From assembly GCA_037953625.1 (NCBI GenBank), contig CM075649.1:64935660-64999659 (forward strand): a stretch of 64,000 nucleotides of DNA. Reading direction: 5' to 3'. Below the pieces are notes generated by a model. That model ran no database searches and was not told the origin of the DNA. It saw only the letters and a list, made by a program, of their open reading frames with translations. This DNA comes from Crotalaria pallida. Lineage: Eukaryota > Streptophyta > Magnoliopsida > Fabales > Fabaceae. The position numbers and the translations under genes were made by a program. Shown here in pieces: positions 33,232-45,788 of this stretch (positions are counted from its first letter, which is position 1; every line of letters starts with the position of its first letter).

Positions 33232-34504
33232 TTCTCCCCAACTTAAAGATTTCTCGTCCCCAAGAAATGCGTTGTGGATTGGGCAACAGGGTATAAAATT
33301 CTTACGTCACTTTGATTCCCATAAGAACACTCTCTTTTCTCTTCATGGTCGTATTCCCTTTTGCTAGTCTAATTCACTCTGTCGTGCTCTTTGTTTGTTG
33401 CTTTCAGACGAAGAAGTTCCACTCGTACCATCACTTGCGTGTCGAATCGGGTTAAGTCCAACGGACTAACCGAAGAAAATGTCGCTCCCTTAGCGGGTCG
33501 TCGTCACAGAAAGTCCAACCACAGGTGCGGACTTAGGGAAAATCAAGCAAACAAAAATTCACACATCTCAAAAAGTATAAGGGTTCACCTAAAATCCTTA
33601 AATATTTACTATCCTCTACATCTTAGGTTCTCAATAATCACTCCTTTCTTCAGTTCTCCTTCTAACTCTAAGGTTTTCGTCTATCATTTCTCTAACTTAA
33701 GGGAATTCTATTACAACTCGGGTTTATTTACTTCCACAAAACAACCCCACTTTTCTCATTAGATTCATCCTAAACATTCATTAGGCCTATCACTTTCATC
33801 ATCTAAACCTCTAGTTATGGTATAAGGCAATCCTAATCCTCAAATTTCCTCATAATTTCCTCTAATAACTAGTAACATACATCTCTTTTCTTCCTTGTAA
33901 CTCCCCAACTTTGATCAGACTTACAACTAAGCTCACTATGGCCTTACACTCTTACTCAACTTCAATCATTAATCCATCCTTAGTCATTCAAGCCTAAACT
34001 ATCTGGGTATCTATGACACTCCCAATTTCACAAACCAAGCTAATGAGTCTTGGAAAGGTTTGGTAAAGTTATGGTTTAGTAGTAAGGCTTATGAAGAAAA
34101 GGGCTCGAATCTCAACAATACTGACTGTCTTTGTTGAAGCAATTCAACAAATACGGAAATCCAGGGACAACATCCTATATCCTTAAAGGTAATAACTATA
34201 CTCGTACCAAAAGTGCGTTAAGATCAACAACTTAGGTCTATCAAGCAAGGTATAACATCAATGGGGTCTTAACCTTAGGAGCTATTCACTTTCTACTTGG
34301 TCTACTTCCTTTCATACTACTGAACCAACATGTTCCTAACACAGCAGGCACTAAACTATAACAGAGTCTCACAACCTAGGAAGATGAGAACTTAACCTTC
34401 TACTCCTATCCTTACACTAGTAAACACGCACAGAGTCACACAAACAAAGCATGTAAGCTCATGCTTAAGGCCACTAAGGATTACCATAAGCTCTGATACC
34501 ATTC
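33232..34504 (-). other. Interior of the large-LTR element (1273 bp), non-coding
   Basis: Starts on the left with the purine tract (minus strand TAAGTTGGGGAGAA at 33232-33245) and ends on the right with the PBS. Neither strand shows a gag, protease, RT or integrase motif. The longest + frame (33391-33762) has no recognisable feature. The element would need proteins from another element. Confidence 0.75.
34490..34501 (-). other. Primer-binding site of the large-LTR element
   Basis: Minus strand TGGTATCAGAGC, three bases inside the LTR2 edge: a perfect initiator tRNA-Met type PBS. Confidence 0.9.
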
Positions 34505-35732
34505 TGTAACAGCCCGATTTTCATAATCAAAACAATTAACTTTTATGTATTAAAGTTACCAAAAATGAGGCCATTTTTTTTTGTAAAACATTGTTGAAGT
34601 GTTTGAAAGTATCATTGAAAATCTCTTTAGGTTCTTCCATTCACTTTTCTGAAAATCGAGTTGTTACTAAAACCTTTCTTTTCATTAAACATTTGTTTCC
34701 ACAAAAGAACTTGGTTTCAAATCATCTTGACAGTTTTTCTTTAAAAAACTTTACATGCGTTTTCGTTGCATGAAAATATGCTCCACAAGTCAAATTAAAA
34801 ATTAGCTCAATTACATAATGGCTCATGACATCGATAATCCTTGATTTCACACACTTACAACAACCTAAGCTACTATACTATCCTTAAACTTTCCTACTGA
34901 AAGCGAATGGGTGGAGCTCCTTTTCCTTCCTGCGTACTCTCCTCGTTCTCGAAGATGATGCCGCCCGTGTGGTTGTTTCCTCCTTGCTATTGGACTCCAG
35001 TATCACTCCATCTAATGCAGTAGAGTTCCTCTGCTTCTCATACTGGGCCTTCTCCTCGTAGCTCTGAAATCCTAGAACAGTGGTTTGTCCCAAGTGCGGC
35101 TCCAAATTAACTTCGCTCAGTTGATGCTCCGGATCTGGGATCACGAACTCCGTATAGCCGGTCCATGCCCAGCCGCTTGAGGTGTGCTTCCAACCTCTTC
35201 CATACTTATTCCACATGATGATATCCAGGCAATACTCCATCTGCCCGTTGAGATATCAGCCGCACCGATATGCCAACGAACAGGAGAGAGTAAGCGATCC
35301 GAACGACGAATCGTCGACGGTGTGGAATTACGATAGGCAAGATAGAAGGACCATACAATCATACCATACAACATACAACATAAAAACACACAACAATCAA
35401 GCATGATATCAATATTAATATTATCAGTCTTATTGTCCTTATTATTATCCTTCAATTTCTTTCTAAATTTAATTTCGCTTCTCTTAATTATTCTTTCTTT
35501 CTCAATCCTTTTTCCTTTTTCATACTCAGAATTTCTTCTTTTCCAATCTTATCAATTCATATCATTCCTTTTTTTTTTGGGAATCATCAGATATCGTCGG
35601 GAAATTCATTTCGTTCTCGGCTATCACTCACGTCTACATCTCCTCGGTCATCCACCCAACCTAGTCGGAAGCAAACAGGAGTACAAGACCTTTACCGTGC
35701 GGGCACGACAGCTGTCTCACAATCAATTGGTC
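34505..35732 (-). repeat. LTR2: partial LTR of the large-LTR element, with 278 extra bases
   Basis: Matches LTR1 from its first base for about 950 bp, ending at ...CAATTGGTC (35732). At 35016-35293 it carries 278 bp that are missing, with the same breakpoints (TAA microhomology), in both LTR1 and LTR3. So this copy derives from a different family member or an older state. Confidence 0.83.
34884..35240 (-). other. Open frame across LTR2, possible remnant of a captured or ancestral coding segment
   Basis: A 118-codon frame partly made of the 278-bp segment unique to LTR2 (MEYCLDIIMWNKYGRG, then VNLEPHLGQTTVLGFQ) and continuing into shared LTR sequence (KEETTTR, RRKEKELHPFAF). The segment is less AT-rich than its surroundings. 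I do not recognise a family. It may be chance, or part of a transduced host exon or an LTR-encoded peptide. Confidence 0.3.
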
Positions 35733-35751
35733 ACAATCAATATTAGTATGT

Positions 35752-38426
35752 TGTAACATCCTCAATTTTTATACTTTAAAATATATTACTTTTGGCGGTA
35801 TTTAATATAAAATGCTTGGGGTTTTATAAAAATTTTGGCGGAGTTTCGTTTGAATTTCGGACTTTCCCCAAATAAATTTAAAACCTGTCAAGTCCAGAAC
35901 AGTTTCAATAAAGTAGAAATGAGACCTATAGAGTTGTTTTTGAAATCATTCAAAAGGGATATTATTATATCCACTCCAAACACTAATACTTCCATAAAAA
36001 TAATTATAGAGTCCCTTTTACAAAATCAAAGAAGTCTCGACTCCGAATAAATATAAAATTAAATACAACTTAAATTTATTAAAAATATTTTACATAATAG
36101 CATCTTAGCTTGGTTGCTAAGGTGATGCGACTATGAGGTCACAATCACAATTCTGCTCTCTTTAAAAGAGAGTGGTGATTCTCGGCATAGAAGCTATGAA
36201 CGTCTTTCTCCATTGGGTACCTAATATGGTCAACAGTAAGGGTGAGTAATTTGAGAAATAATCAAGGAAAACACTTAAAATAACAGTAATAAAGTATAAT
36301 TAGACATACCCACACACATTTATTCATATTCATTTGTCCTATCCAATTTCACTATTTCTAGACCGTAACATTTTACTATTCCTTTATACTATATATATAT
36401 ATATATATCCACAATCCATCACATAACAATGCTTTGATGCTTAATCATATGAGTGTGAAATGCACTTTATACTATTATGGTTTAACTCCTGAATCCAATG
36501 TAACACTTTCCACTTAACTTTATACACTTTATACACTTTAACATTTTCATTGGATTCTGTGAATTAAACCTATTATATAACAATGAATGCACTTCTCCAT
36601 TTACAATAACAATAACACTTTAACGATTGGGTACATTGTGCTTCACATTCTCCCCGCAGGAGGGTTCCTCACACAATGTACCTTAACACTTTATCCGATA
36701 ACAACACAACCTCCTCACAACCCTCCCTCCACTCTGGGGGAAAAACCGACCAGGAGTAAGTATTTCTCAACCTATAGTTGGGTGCTTCACCTCCACTTAG
36801 GAAGGTCTCTCGCTCACCCGCTTGCACAACACTTCACCTCCACTTAGGAAGGTCCGTCATGTAATTCAGATTGATTTGCCCGAATTGGCTTTAGCAGAAA
36901 TCACCCTCGACTGGCCAAAAGAAACCAAAGTAAATAGAATTATTATAGTTTGCGTAGGACCGATCCGCAACACGGGAATCAAACCCATGTCCTGTGCAAG
37001 ATCAAGGCCCTCTATAATAATTCCCATAATTTACTTTTGTCCTCATCAATCAATAAGACGTGTGTTTTTCCCCGTACACCTAAGGTCCACCTTACTCCAT
37101 AATGCACGTGTTTCTAATTCATTTTATGTGGTTTTCATTAGTTGAACCTTTAATAATTATATCCAATTGGTTGGGTCTCTAACTTAGGATTTGGCCATGC
37201 TTTATATATATATATATAGACAATCACATCCAACAACAATAGGTTCACAATAGTGCCATTCATTCATTTCGTTTCATAACAATTACAACAATTTATTTCT
37301 AACAGAATCCTAAGTTCATAACATACTTACACTCATAGTAAACATATATAGCATATCACACCAATAATCATATCATTCATTTAATCAATTGATTCAGTAA
37401 CAATCTAATTATCAATTACTAAACACCCTAAGTCAATTACACACACTTTTGTTTTCCAACATAACAATGTCAACATACAAATCAAACATACACATATAAA
37501 ATACATCTAATTATAGACCTATTACTATTATTAAGCCCTTCCCCTAATTAAGACCAAAGTACCCCCCTTACCTTGAGGAGAGAGAAAGAGAATTGGGGTT
37601 TTTGTTGGAGCTCCACACCAAGCTCCAATCCATGCTCCATGACTCCTATTCCTTGCCCCTCTAACATCTCCTAATACCAATTGAATGATTTGGAGGCTCA
37701 ATTTGATGAATTAGAAAAGTTAGGGTTTTGGGGTTTTGATTTGGGGGTTTTTGAGAGAGGGGAATTTAATGGAGATTGAGAGAGGGAAAATGATTGGGGA
37801 TTGATAGCGAGTGATTATATGAAGTTGATTCCATGGGATTTGGTGTTACTTTGATGATTTGAAGAAGATTGGAGAAGAGGAAGAAGAGAGCTCGAGCTTG
37901 AGGAGAGAGAAGGAGCTGCTGAATCTGTTTTGAAAATCACGTGTTCTTCAACTTAACTACAGGGGTTAATCGATTAATTCGACCCCTTAATCGATTAACA
38001 AGGCCATTAATCGATTAAGGCCGAAAGAGCAATAAACTTTAATCGATTAATCTGCTATCTACTCGAGTAGATCCGAAAGGTGCTTAAATTCTAATCGATT
38101 AAGGCCCTTATTAATCGGTTAACTCAGTGCAAAATGGCTTTCTTTCACACTTCTAAGACTCTTAGGCTTTCACAACTCTTTCTAACTTAATTTAACACCA
38201 AAGCCTACACTCTAAACACAATCTAACCTATTCTTAACTCAATCCAACTTACACTTAGCTAAATTTCTAATTCTAAACAAGTCTAAACAATTCTAAACAA
38301 TTATAATTACTAATATCAATACTAATTAACACTTCTAACCGGATCTGACACTTAAGGATTCTCTAACACTTATGAAATTCTACTAACTAATATTCCTAAT
38401 GTCTTTATAAAATTGGGGATGTTACA
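35752..38426 (-). repeat. Nested Tekay-like LTR (2675 bp) inside LTR2
   Basis: In minus orientation it starts TGTAACATCCCCAATTTT and ends AAAATTGAGGATGTTACA, giving an unusually long near-perfect terminal inverted repeat of 18 bp. The adjoining minus-strand sequence at 38427 is a GTGGGGGAGTAT purine tract after GACGAAATTC, as in the 21633-24110 LTR, to which it is related. TA simple repeats lie at 36390-36410 and 37204-37220. Confidence 0.8.
37967..38121. repeat. Palindrome array in the nested Tekay-like LTR
   Basis: TAATCGATTA starts at 37967, 37988, 38008, 38040 and 38092. TACTCGAGTA at 38060 occupies the second place of a pair (20 bp after 38040), and TAATCGGTTA at 38112 is the second place of the last pair. 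Spacing between pair members is 20-21 bp. Confidence 0.9.
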
Positions 38427-40026
38427 ATACTCCCCCACTTGAAGGAATTTCGTCCCCGAAATTCGACTGGGTTCAAAGAACTAAAAGAGATATAGAGCTA
38501 TGTGCTCTAGAACACGATGGACCTTATCTTGGTCAATGAGAGGGCTACGGCCTTTTGGGGACTCACTCCCCCACTTAAAACAAAACTACGACTAAGGTTT
38601 TATTCTCAAGGAAACTAACCTGTCAAGCAATCAGAGAAGCAACAAGTCCTCAATTCTCCTCTAACATATAATCATTCAAAAGAATAGAGACTACAATATT
38701 AGGAAAATATTTTAAACAGATAGTTATGAATAACATGCTAAAAAAGGAACAAAACATAAAGCATTTATCAATAAAAAGAAATCCACCTAACAAAACATAA
38801 TTCAGACACAAGCAGAATAGATAACAGTGCACATCAACAGTTTTAAAATACTATTTATTTATCTACAATTAGATACAAAGAGCATCATGGTTGGAGTTTT
38901 GTCAAAGAGTGTACCTTTGAAAAGAAAGTAAAGCATCAACTCAACACAAGTAGATGAAAATAATTGATACACCTTAAAATAGTCTAGCATAGAATTAAAT
39001 TGAATTTGATAGAAGTTTGAAAGATTTTGGTATGGCAAGACTTACTTGGAGTAAAAAGGGATTTGTGAATTATGGAATATCAAAATCAAGTTTTGAAGAG
39101 GAAATCATTAAATGAGTAGGATTTACAAACAATAAAACACATGAGTCAACATTCAAAATCGGGGAATAATTGCCACAACCTCAATACACCCTCATTTGAA
39201 AATTAGTTCGCAATCTTACTTATGAAAATAGATGTTTGATGATCATACTATGGAATATAGAAGGAATAAGGTTTGGAATGTCAATAGGAAATGAACACAT
39301 TAGAAAAGTTACAAATTTCTTTTTGCAACAACATTTTCATAAAGAGGTAAACAAGATTGGGAAATACTTTGTGCATGAATATGATTGGAAAATAATGGTT
39401 AGAATGAAAGATAGGTATAAGAGTTGTTCTAAAAAAAATTAAACTGATATTTATAAAGAGGATTGTAAATAGTGCATACTAGATATACTTTAATAATGAT
39501 ATACGTAGAGAAAATGAATTATCCAAAGCTTAGTTTATGAAAATTATAAGTTCTCACCATATGCAACACTTTCTCTAAGAAAGAAGTTGCATTGAAAATA
39601 TATGTATACACTAATGAAAGAATTGGAATTAGAAGTTGCCATGCAAGGAACACAACAAGGTTTATAAAAAGCCAAACTTGAAACTAAAGCTAAATGATTT
39701 CCATAAAAGAAATACGAGGTACTTATTTTAAAAGAATTTGATTAGATAATTAGTTAATAAGGATTAGTAAAATATTCTTTCAAAATCATTCTCAAAATGG
39801 GTAGAAATATTCTTTATCGAAAACTAACTTTGATTCGTAGACGAAACATATAAAAATACTTAAAGGTTGGGAACTATCATAAAAAGATCCCAAATAATTT
39901 GATTATTAAAATAGTTTAACTTAGCATATAATCTTAGGAAATTCGAATTTGTAAATACGCACACAAGCACATACAAGTCAACCATTCAAAAACACATACA
40001 GCCTACTTCCTACATGAACATCAAAA
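38427..40026 (-). other. Partial interior of the nested Tekay-like element
   Basis: Purine tract at 38427-38438 and then about 1.6 kb of AT-rich sequence without recognisable gag or pol on either strand. It breaks off at 40026, where large-LTR sequence resumes at LTR base about 301. The other LTR of this element is missing, which implies a deletion. Confidence 0.55.
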
Positions 40027-43000
40027 AATTAAAAATTAGCTCAATTACATAATGGCTCATGGCATCGGTAATCCTTGACTTCACACACTTACAACAACCT
40101 AAGCTACTATACTATCCTTAAACTTTCCTACTGAAAGCGAATGGGTGGAGCTCCTTTTCCTTCCTGCGTCCTCTCCTCGTTCTCGAAGATGATGCCACCC
40201 GTGTGGTTGTTTCCTCCTTGCTATTGGACTCCAGTATCACTCCATCTAAGCGATCCGAACGACGAATCGTCGACGGTGTGGAATTACGATAGACAAGATA
40301 GAAGGACCATACAATCATACCATACAACATACAACATACAAACACACAACAATCAAGCATGATATCAATATTAATATTATCAGTCTTATTGTCCTTATTA
40401 TTATCCTTCAATTTCTTTCTAAATTTAATTTCGCTTCTCTTAATTATTCTTTCTTTCTCAATCCTTTTTCCTTTTTCATACTCAGAATTTCTTCTTTTCC
40501 AATCTTATCAATTCATATCATTCCTTTACTTTGGGAATCATCAGATATCGTCGGGAAATTCATTTCGTTCTCGGCTATCACTCACGTCTACATCTCCTCG
40601 GTCATCCACCCAACCTAGTCGGAAGCAAACAGGAGTACAGGACCTTTACCGTGCGGGCACGACAGCTGTCTCATAATCAATTGGTCCCAGACCAGGAGGA
40701 CTACAACCTCAAATCATATCATATCAATTCAATTCATATATAATCAAGGCACACTGTCTCAACTCAAAGTGGCAAACAAGATGCCCCACTCCAGTCCCTC
40801 TCATTGTTCTAGATTTGCAATCTAGGGGGCGACAATATATTTCTAGTGGGCCCGCAGAACTTGCCACGGCATTGGACCCAGTCCCTACCACGTTCGTACG
40901 CCACATGTAGAGTTCGTTCTGCCTAGAAACATACTCTAGACTTCTTGACGTTTCACCGTCATCGTCCTCCCCTAATGCAATCTCCTCCTAAGTATCCGCA
41001 GATACTTATGGTTCCTTCCTCTCCACTACTTCGCACTCTCATGCCTCACCGCGTATGTCTTTTAGAGTCTTTTATCTTTTAATTATCCTAAGGTCGGCCC
41101 ATCCTTCGTGCATCCCTTCAATGAGTCCCGACCACTAACTTTGCACAATCTTTCTCTCATCATTTCTCGCATAGCACGGAGCTGGGATCACATCAACAAA
41201 TTCGTATCTCATTTCTCAGTCTTTCTCTCAAAATCTTATTTCGTAATCTTTTCTCCAAAACAATCCTTTCGAAAATATCATTTCACAAAACCTTCTTTCA
41301 CAGACTTTCAAAAATATTGTTTTCACCAACTATTTCTCAAAAATGTTATTCCAAAAAGATTTTCAAAAGTACCATTACAAAAGAGAAGACCTTCTCAAAA
41401 TATCATTTCAAAAACTTCCTTAAAACCATATTTCAAAAACTTTCTTAAAAATCTCCTTTCACAAGGATTCTAAAAAAAATCTCCTTTTAAAAACTTTTCA
41501 CAAATTTTATTTCAAAACTTTTCTGAAAACATTTTGTTTGCAATTCTCCTCATAAACTCCATTTCAAAAACTTTTTCAAAAATTTCTTTTCACAAAAATC
41601 CTTTCCAAAAATTTTCTTTCACAAATCTTTGCAAAAATCTCTTTTCAAAAATCTTTTCGAAAATGACTTTTCAAAAACCTTTTTCAAAATCACATTTTTG
41701 CTGAGCGCTAATGGAGGAGCAAACTCAACTCAACACTAGTCTCAGTCTAAAACAAAAACAAAGGAGCCCAACTCCACTCAATTCACATCATTCTCCCCCA
41801 GCTCTGGCTCGTTCTCATTATTTTCATCAATTCTTTCCCAATCTCAACTCTTTCTTTTCCAGCACATACTTTATTTCCAATCATTACTTCTCTCTCATTA
41901 TGTCTTTACTTCACAATCTTATTTATTTCGCTTCTATTTTCAGGACGCAACAGACGTCCATCAGTACCTTACTCATATTATTCAATAGTACTCAGTTCCA
42001 TCATGCATAATTGAATAAATAAATATAAGCATACTATTAACACACAAACATCACACAACAACAATGTGGTCTTCGTCACCTTCGTATAAGTGGCCACACA
42101 ACACAAACAATTGCCACTTATACTACTGACTCCGAACCACTTAGTCCCGATCTTTGAGATGATACGGAACGCCCTAATAAATCACCTAACTACCACGGTG
42201 TCTTAGGAAAGCTTCTCTCTCACCTGAGGTCCAGCAATTTAATGCGTACCGTCACCTCATATCCTTTGTGCTGCCGGCTGCCCCAATCCCTCGTCTTTCA
42301 AATTCCTCGTACTAAATAAAATACGCTTATGTTATTAACTTGTATTAAGAAAATATTTTCCGGAACTTAGACACCTTTCATTCCTCGTCGGAAGACTTAA
42401 AACATAATTGTTTTCTTTCAGGCAACTCTAATATTTTATAATACCTTAAGTACTTTCAAAAACCATTTTGAAAACATTTCATAAAGTAAATTTAAAGCAT
42501 TTATTTTAGTTGCTGGTCCATTTTGGACAGCACCTTAAACATGTTCGAAAACATCGAAAAATTTACCATTTTCAATCCGATTTTTCTTAAATCAATTATC
42601 ATTTGGAAAATTCTACTTTAAATCACTTGAACACGTTTTTAGAGTTAAGAAACATTTTAAGTATTTCTGGACAACAAAGAGTCGTTTTGCAAAATTACTT
42701 TAATAAAACCCTGAAAACATTTTAAAAACACTTTTCTCTTTAAATAACTCTTTAATTAAAATTACCACTTTAAAACTCAAGTCTTTATCATAAAACAAAC
42801 TTTGGACAGCCATAAACACAATTTAAAAATCTCAAATAAATCAAATCAAATTATGTTAAAATCAATTACATACACAAGTATTTTTCAAACACCAATTAGC
42901 ACACAACCACAACAACACTGAAGTAACTTAGCCATGCAAGTAATTAATTAATTACTTGATTTAATTATAAAATAAAACACCTAGACATTCACATATTCAA

Positions 43001-45788
43001 CAAGCAACACAAAACGAACCATTTAATCTAAGTATAAATCAAACACTTATTCACTTAATCATCTTCATTTTCGTAAAGCAAAAACACTTAGGCATGCATA
43101 GATTCCCAACCACATTGAACTAAAGATTTTAAGTCAAACACATTTATTTTGCTTACTTTAAACAACTTTATTCTCTTCAAAAATCATCATGTACATTTTA
43201 TTTCATGCAATTAAACTCCCTAAATTTATTTACTCTATATGGCCGAATAAAATTAAGGAAAACAAGTTAAGAATTTCAAAACTAAACACACAAATCAACT
43301 TGATTTATTTTAAGCATTTAAACTCCATTTTCTTTTTCATGTACCAAAATTATTTACTCTTTCCTTTACTTTCAACCGTATGCACATACACACCCACATA
43401 TATTCATTTAGACACAAAACTTTTCCAAAACCATTTAATTCATTTATTTCCTTTATTTTCAAATCAAAACCGATTAGAAAATAAATATTTACAATACAAT
43501 TTCAAACAAGTTATTCTAACATAATTTCACAAAACACACTCATTGCTTTTATGTCACTATATTGAAAAAGAACCCTAGTCTAGCTAGTATGTATGGCCGA
43601 ATCCTACTTTGACAAAAACAAGGTTTCTGGTTCACTTTTTCAACATGCAAAAACACAAGCTTCCTTAAGTCAAAAAAAAGGAATTAACATGCATGTGTCC
43701 CTTTTTATGGAAACAAAATATGATTTCCTAATCCTAGGCTTAGACCGAATGCACATTACTTAAGGATCATAACTTAACTTCAAACCTTTTAACATGCAAG
43801 ATCACAAAACATGAATCAAGTTAAAAATCATTTTCCAAAAACTTATTTCTTTAGTTTCTTTGTAAAACCGTGAGGCTCATTGAGAAAATAAAATCTTTTT
43901 ACTAAAAAAAACACATGCATGTACCTAGATCTTGTAAATCAAATCATGAAATCAAGTATAGTAACACAAATCTAAGATAAAAATTGCTTTGGGTAAGAAA
44001 AGTCAAAACCGTGATGAATCATTAAAGAAAATCAAGTCCTTTGTTCAAAACAATAGGCATGTGTGAAGGATCAACACTTTTTCATGAACCAACACAAGAT
44101 CAAAGATTTTATTTAGAATTTACATGCAAAGTTCAAGAACCAAACTTTTCAAGAGTAAATTAAAGATCAAAACCAAAAATCAAGACTTCATTAAGATCAA
44201 GTAAAAATCAAGCATTTTAATAACTAAAATCAATTTTTCTAAACATGAGATCAACATGCAATGACTTAGATTAAATTAAAAAGCATCAAGGCTTAGTTTT
44301 CTAGTCAAGGTCGAATCACTTGGCTCTTGATCTAGAGTTTTATAAGTTTATTTATTCTTAAGAATTAAAGATCAAGGTTTATTTAACACATGCATGAATT
44401 TAATTCATCTAATCAACATGCAACACCAAGGACCTTGACATTATTGTTAAGTAAGTTTTGATCATCCATTCATTTATCAAATAAACTCTTAAACACATCA
44501 CAAATCACGGTTTTAAGCAAGAAATTTCAACATGCAACAAGGTTTACTTTAAACTTCATAAAAATCCCATCAAACCTTTAGATTTGGAAGATTTAATTTG
44601 AAAAACTTTATGATCTTTCATGAAAAACTTAATCAAGTTATAGAGTCTGTTGTTTAGACGTTTATAAGTTACTTTTAGTTTTGAAAATTTATGATTAAGT
44701 ACAAATACACTTGTACTTCCTCATTTAAGCTTAGAAAATTAACATGCAAAGAAAAAGGAGAAGAAAAATTACAGGATCAAAAGAGAAATCTATCTATTAC
44801 AATTTTCTTCATGATTTTCGAACTACCCACCAAGATCAAGGTATTTTAGCTTCTAATGTCTTGAATCTTCAAGGAAAATTCTAGGTTTTGATGTTGATCT
44901 CCTCTTCTTCTTCTCTACTCTAACTCACGACCCTCTTTCTTTTTCTCTCTAATGTTGAGAGCTTAATTTTTTGCTCTCAACTAAGTGTGTGTGGAAATGA
45001 GAAGAAATGGAAGAAATGAGTGGAAATGAGCTAAGGGTGGTGACTTATAAAGGCAACTCATGCACTTCCCTTTATGTCCTCATGTGATTCGGCCAAGGGT
45101 GTAGTTGGGAGGGGTAGTTTTGGTTCTTCAAGATTTTGCATGGGTGGAGATTAGCATTTCTAGGGGGGACAATGAGGAGTAAATCAAGGGACTAGGTTTC
45201 TTTAGGCTTAATTACCCATTAGTTTCTAGTTAGGGTTTTCTACTCATTTAGTTTGGTCATGGTTAGGACTTAACCTATTTGGTTCCTTGTCCAACACTTT
45301 AGGAAAATTCTAGGCTTTCCCCCCCACATACAAACACACGTTACACACACATATATTCACATACATACACACATACATGCACATACACGTTGCATACACA
45401 TACACATATATACACGTACCACACACCTAAATACACATTCATGCATTATTATATTTTCCTGCTAATCAAATTTTCATGTAATCTTAAGCATATACATACA
45501 TACCAAAACCGTGCACACATACACACATATGAATAGAAAATAATTCTTTTTCATTATAAAATGACTCATACCAAAAATCACAAATATCAAACACATAGGT
45601 TTTTCCAAAAACTCAATTTCTAAACTTTTGACATCATTTCAGGAAATCATTTCTTTGAAGTCATTTATTGCCTTGAAAACGTGAATTAGGAAATTTATTT
45701 AAGAAAATTATTCTTTCAAAAACACTTTTCTCAAATATAGATCTCTTTAGTATTTTAAATTAATACGAGGAATTTGCGGGGTGTTACA
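40027..45788 (-). repeat. LTR3 of the large-LTR element, lacking its first ~300 bp
   Basis: Matches LTR1 from 28160 to 33231 and ends at the ATCGT target duplication. It holds about 675 bp (40720-41394) absent from LTR1, containing more of the TTTTCAAAAA-like words. It shares with LTR1 the absence of the 278-bp segment, so LTR1 and LTR3 are the natural pair of the inserted element. Short open frames duplicated from LTR1 are not genes. Confidence 0.85.

Larger units (their letters stand above)
27860..45788 (-). mobile_element. Large-LTR non-autonomous gypsy-type element (LARD-like), complex three-LTR structure
   Basis: TGTAACAGCCCG at the left and GGTGTTACA at the right end, flanked by ATCGT. 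The parts are LTR1 27860-33231, interior 33232-34504, a partial second LTR 34505-35732, a nested Tekay-like LTR and partial interior 35752-40026, then a 5'-truncated third LTR 40027-45788. The tRNA-Met PBS at 34490 and purine tract at 33232 show minus orientation. No gag or pol is present. LTRs several times longer than the interior recall LARD-type derivatives. The PPT context (GGGGACGAGAAATC then TTGGGGAGAA) is Tekay/Del-like, suggesting a chromovirus parent. Confidence 0.85.

Noticed and set aside
36955..37025. tRNA-like T-arm (minus strand GGGTTTGATTCCCG) in the nested LTR
   Set aside because: The sequence around it does not give an anticodon stem or acceptor stem that pairs, so it is not called as a tRNA gene.
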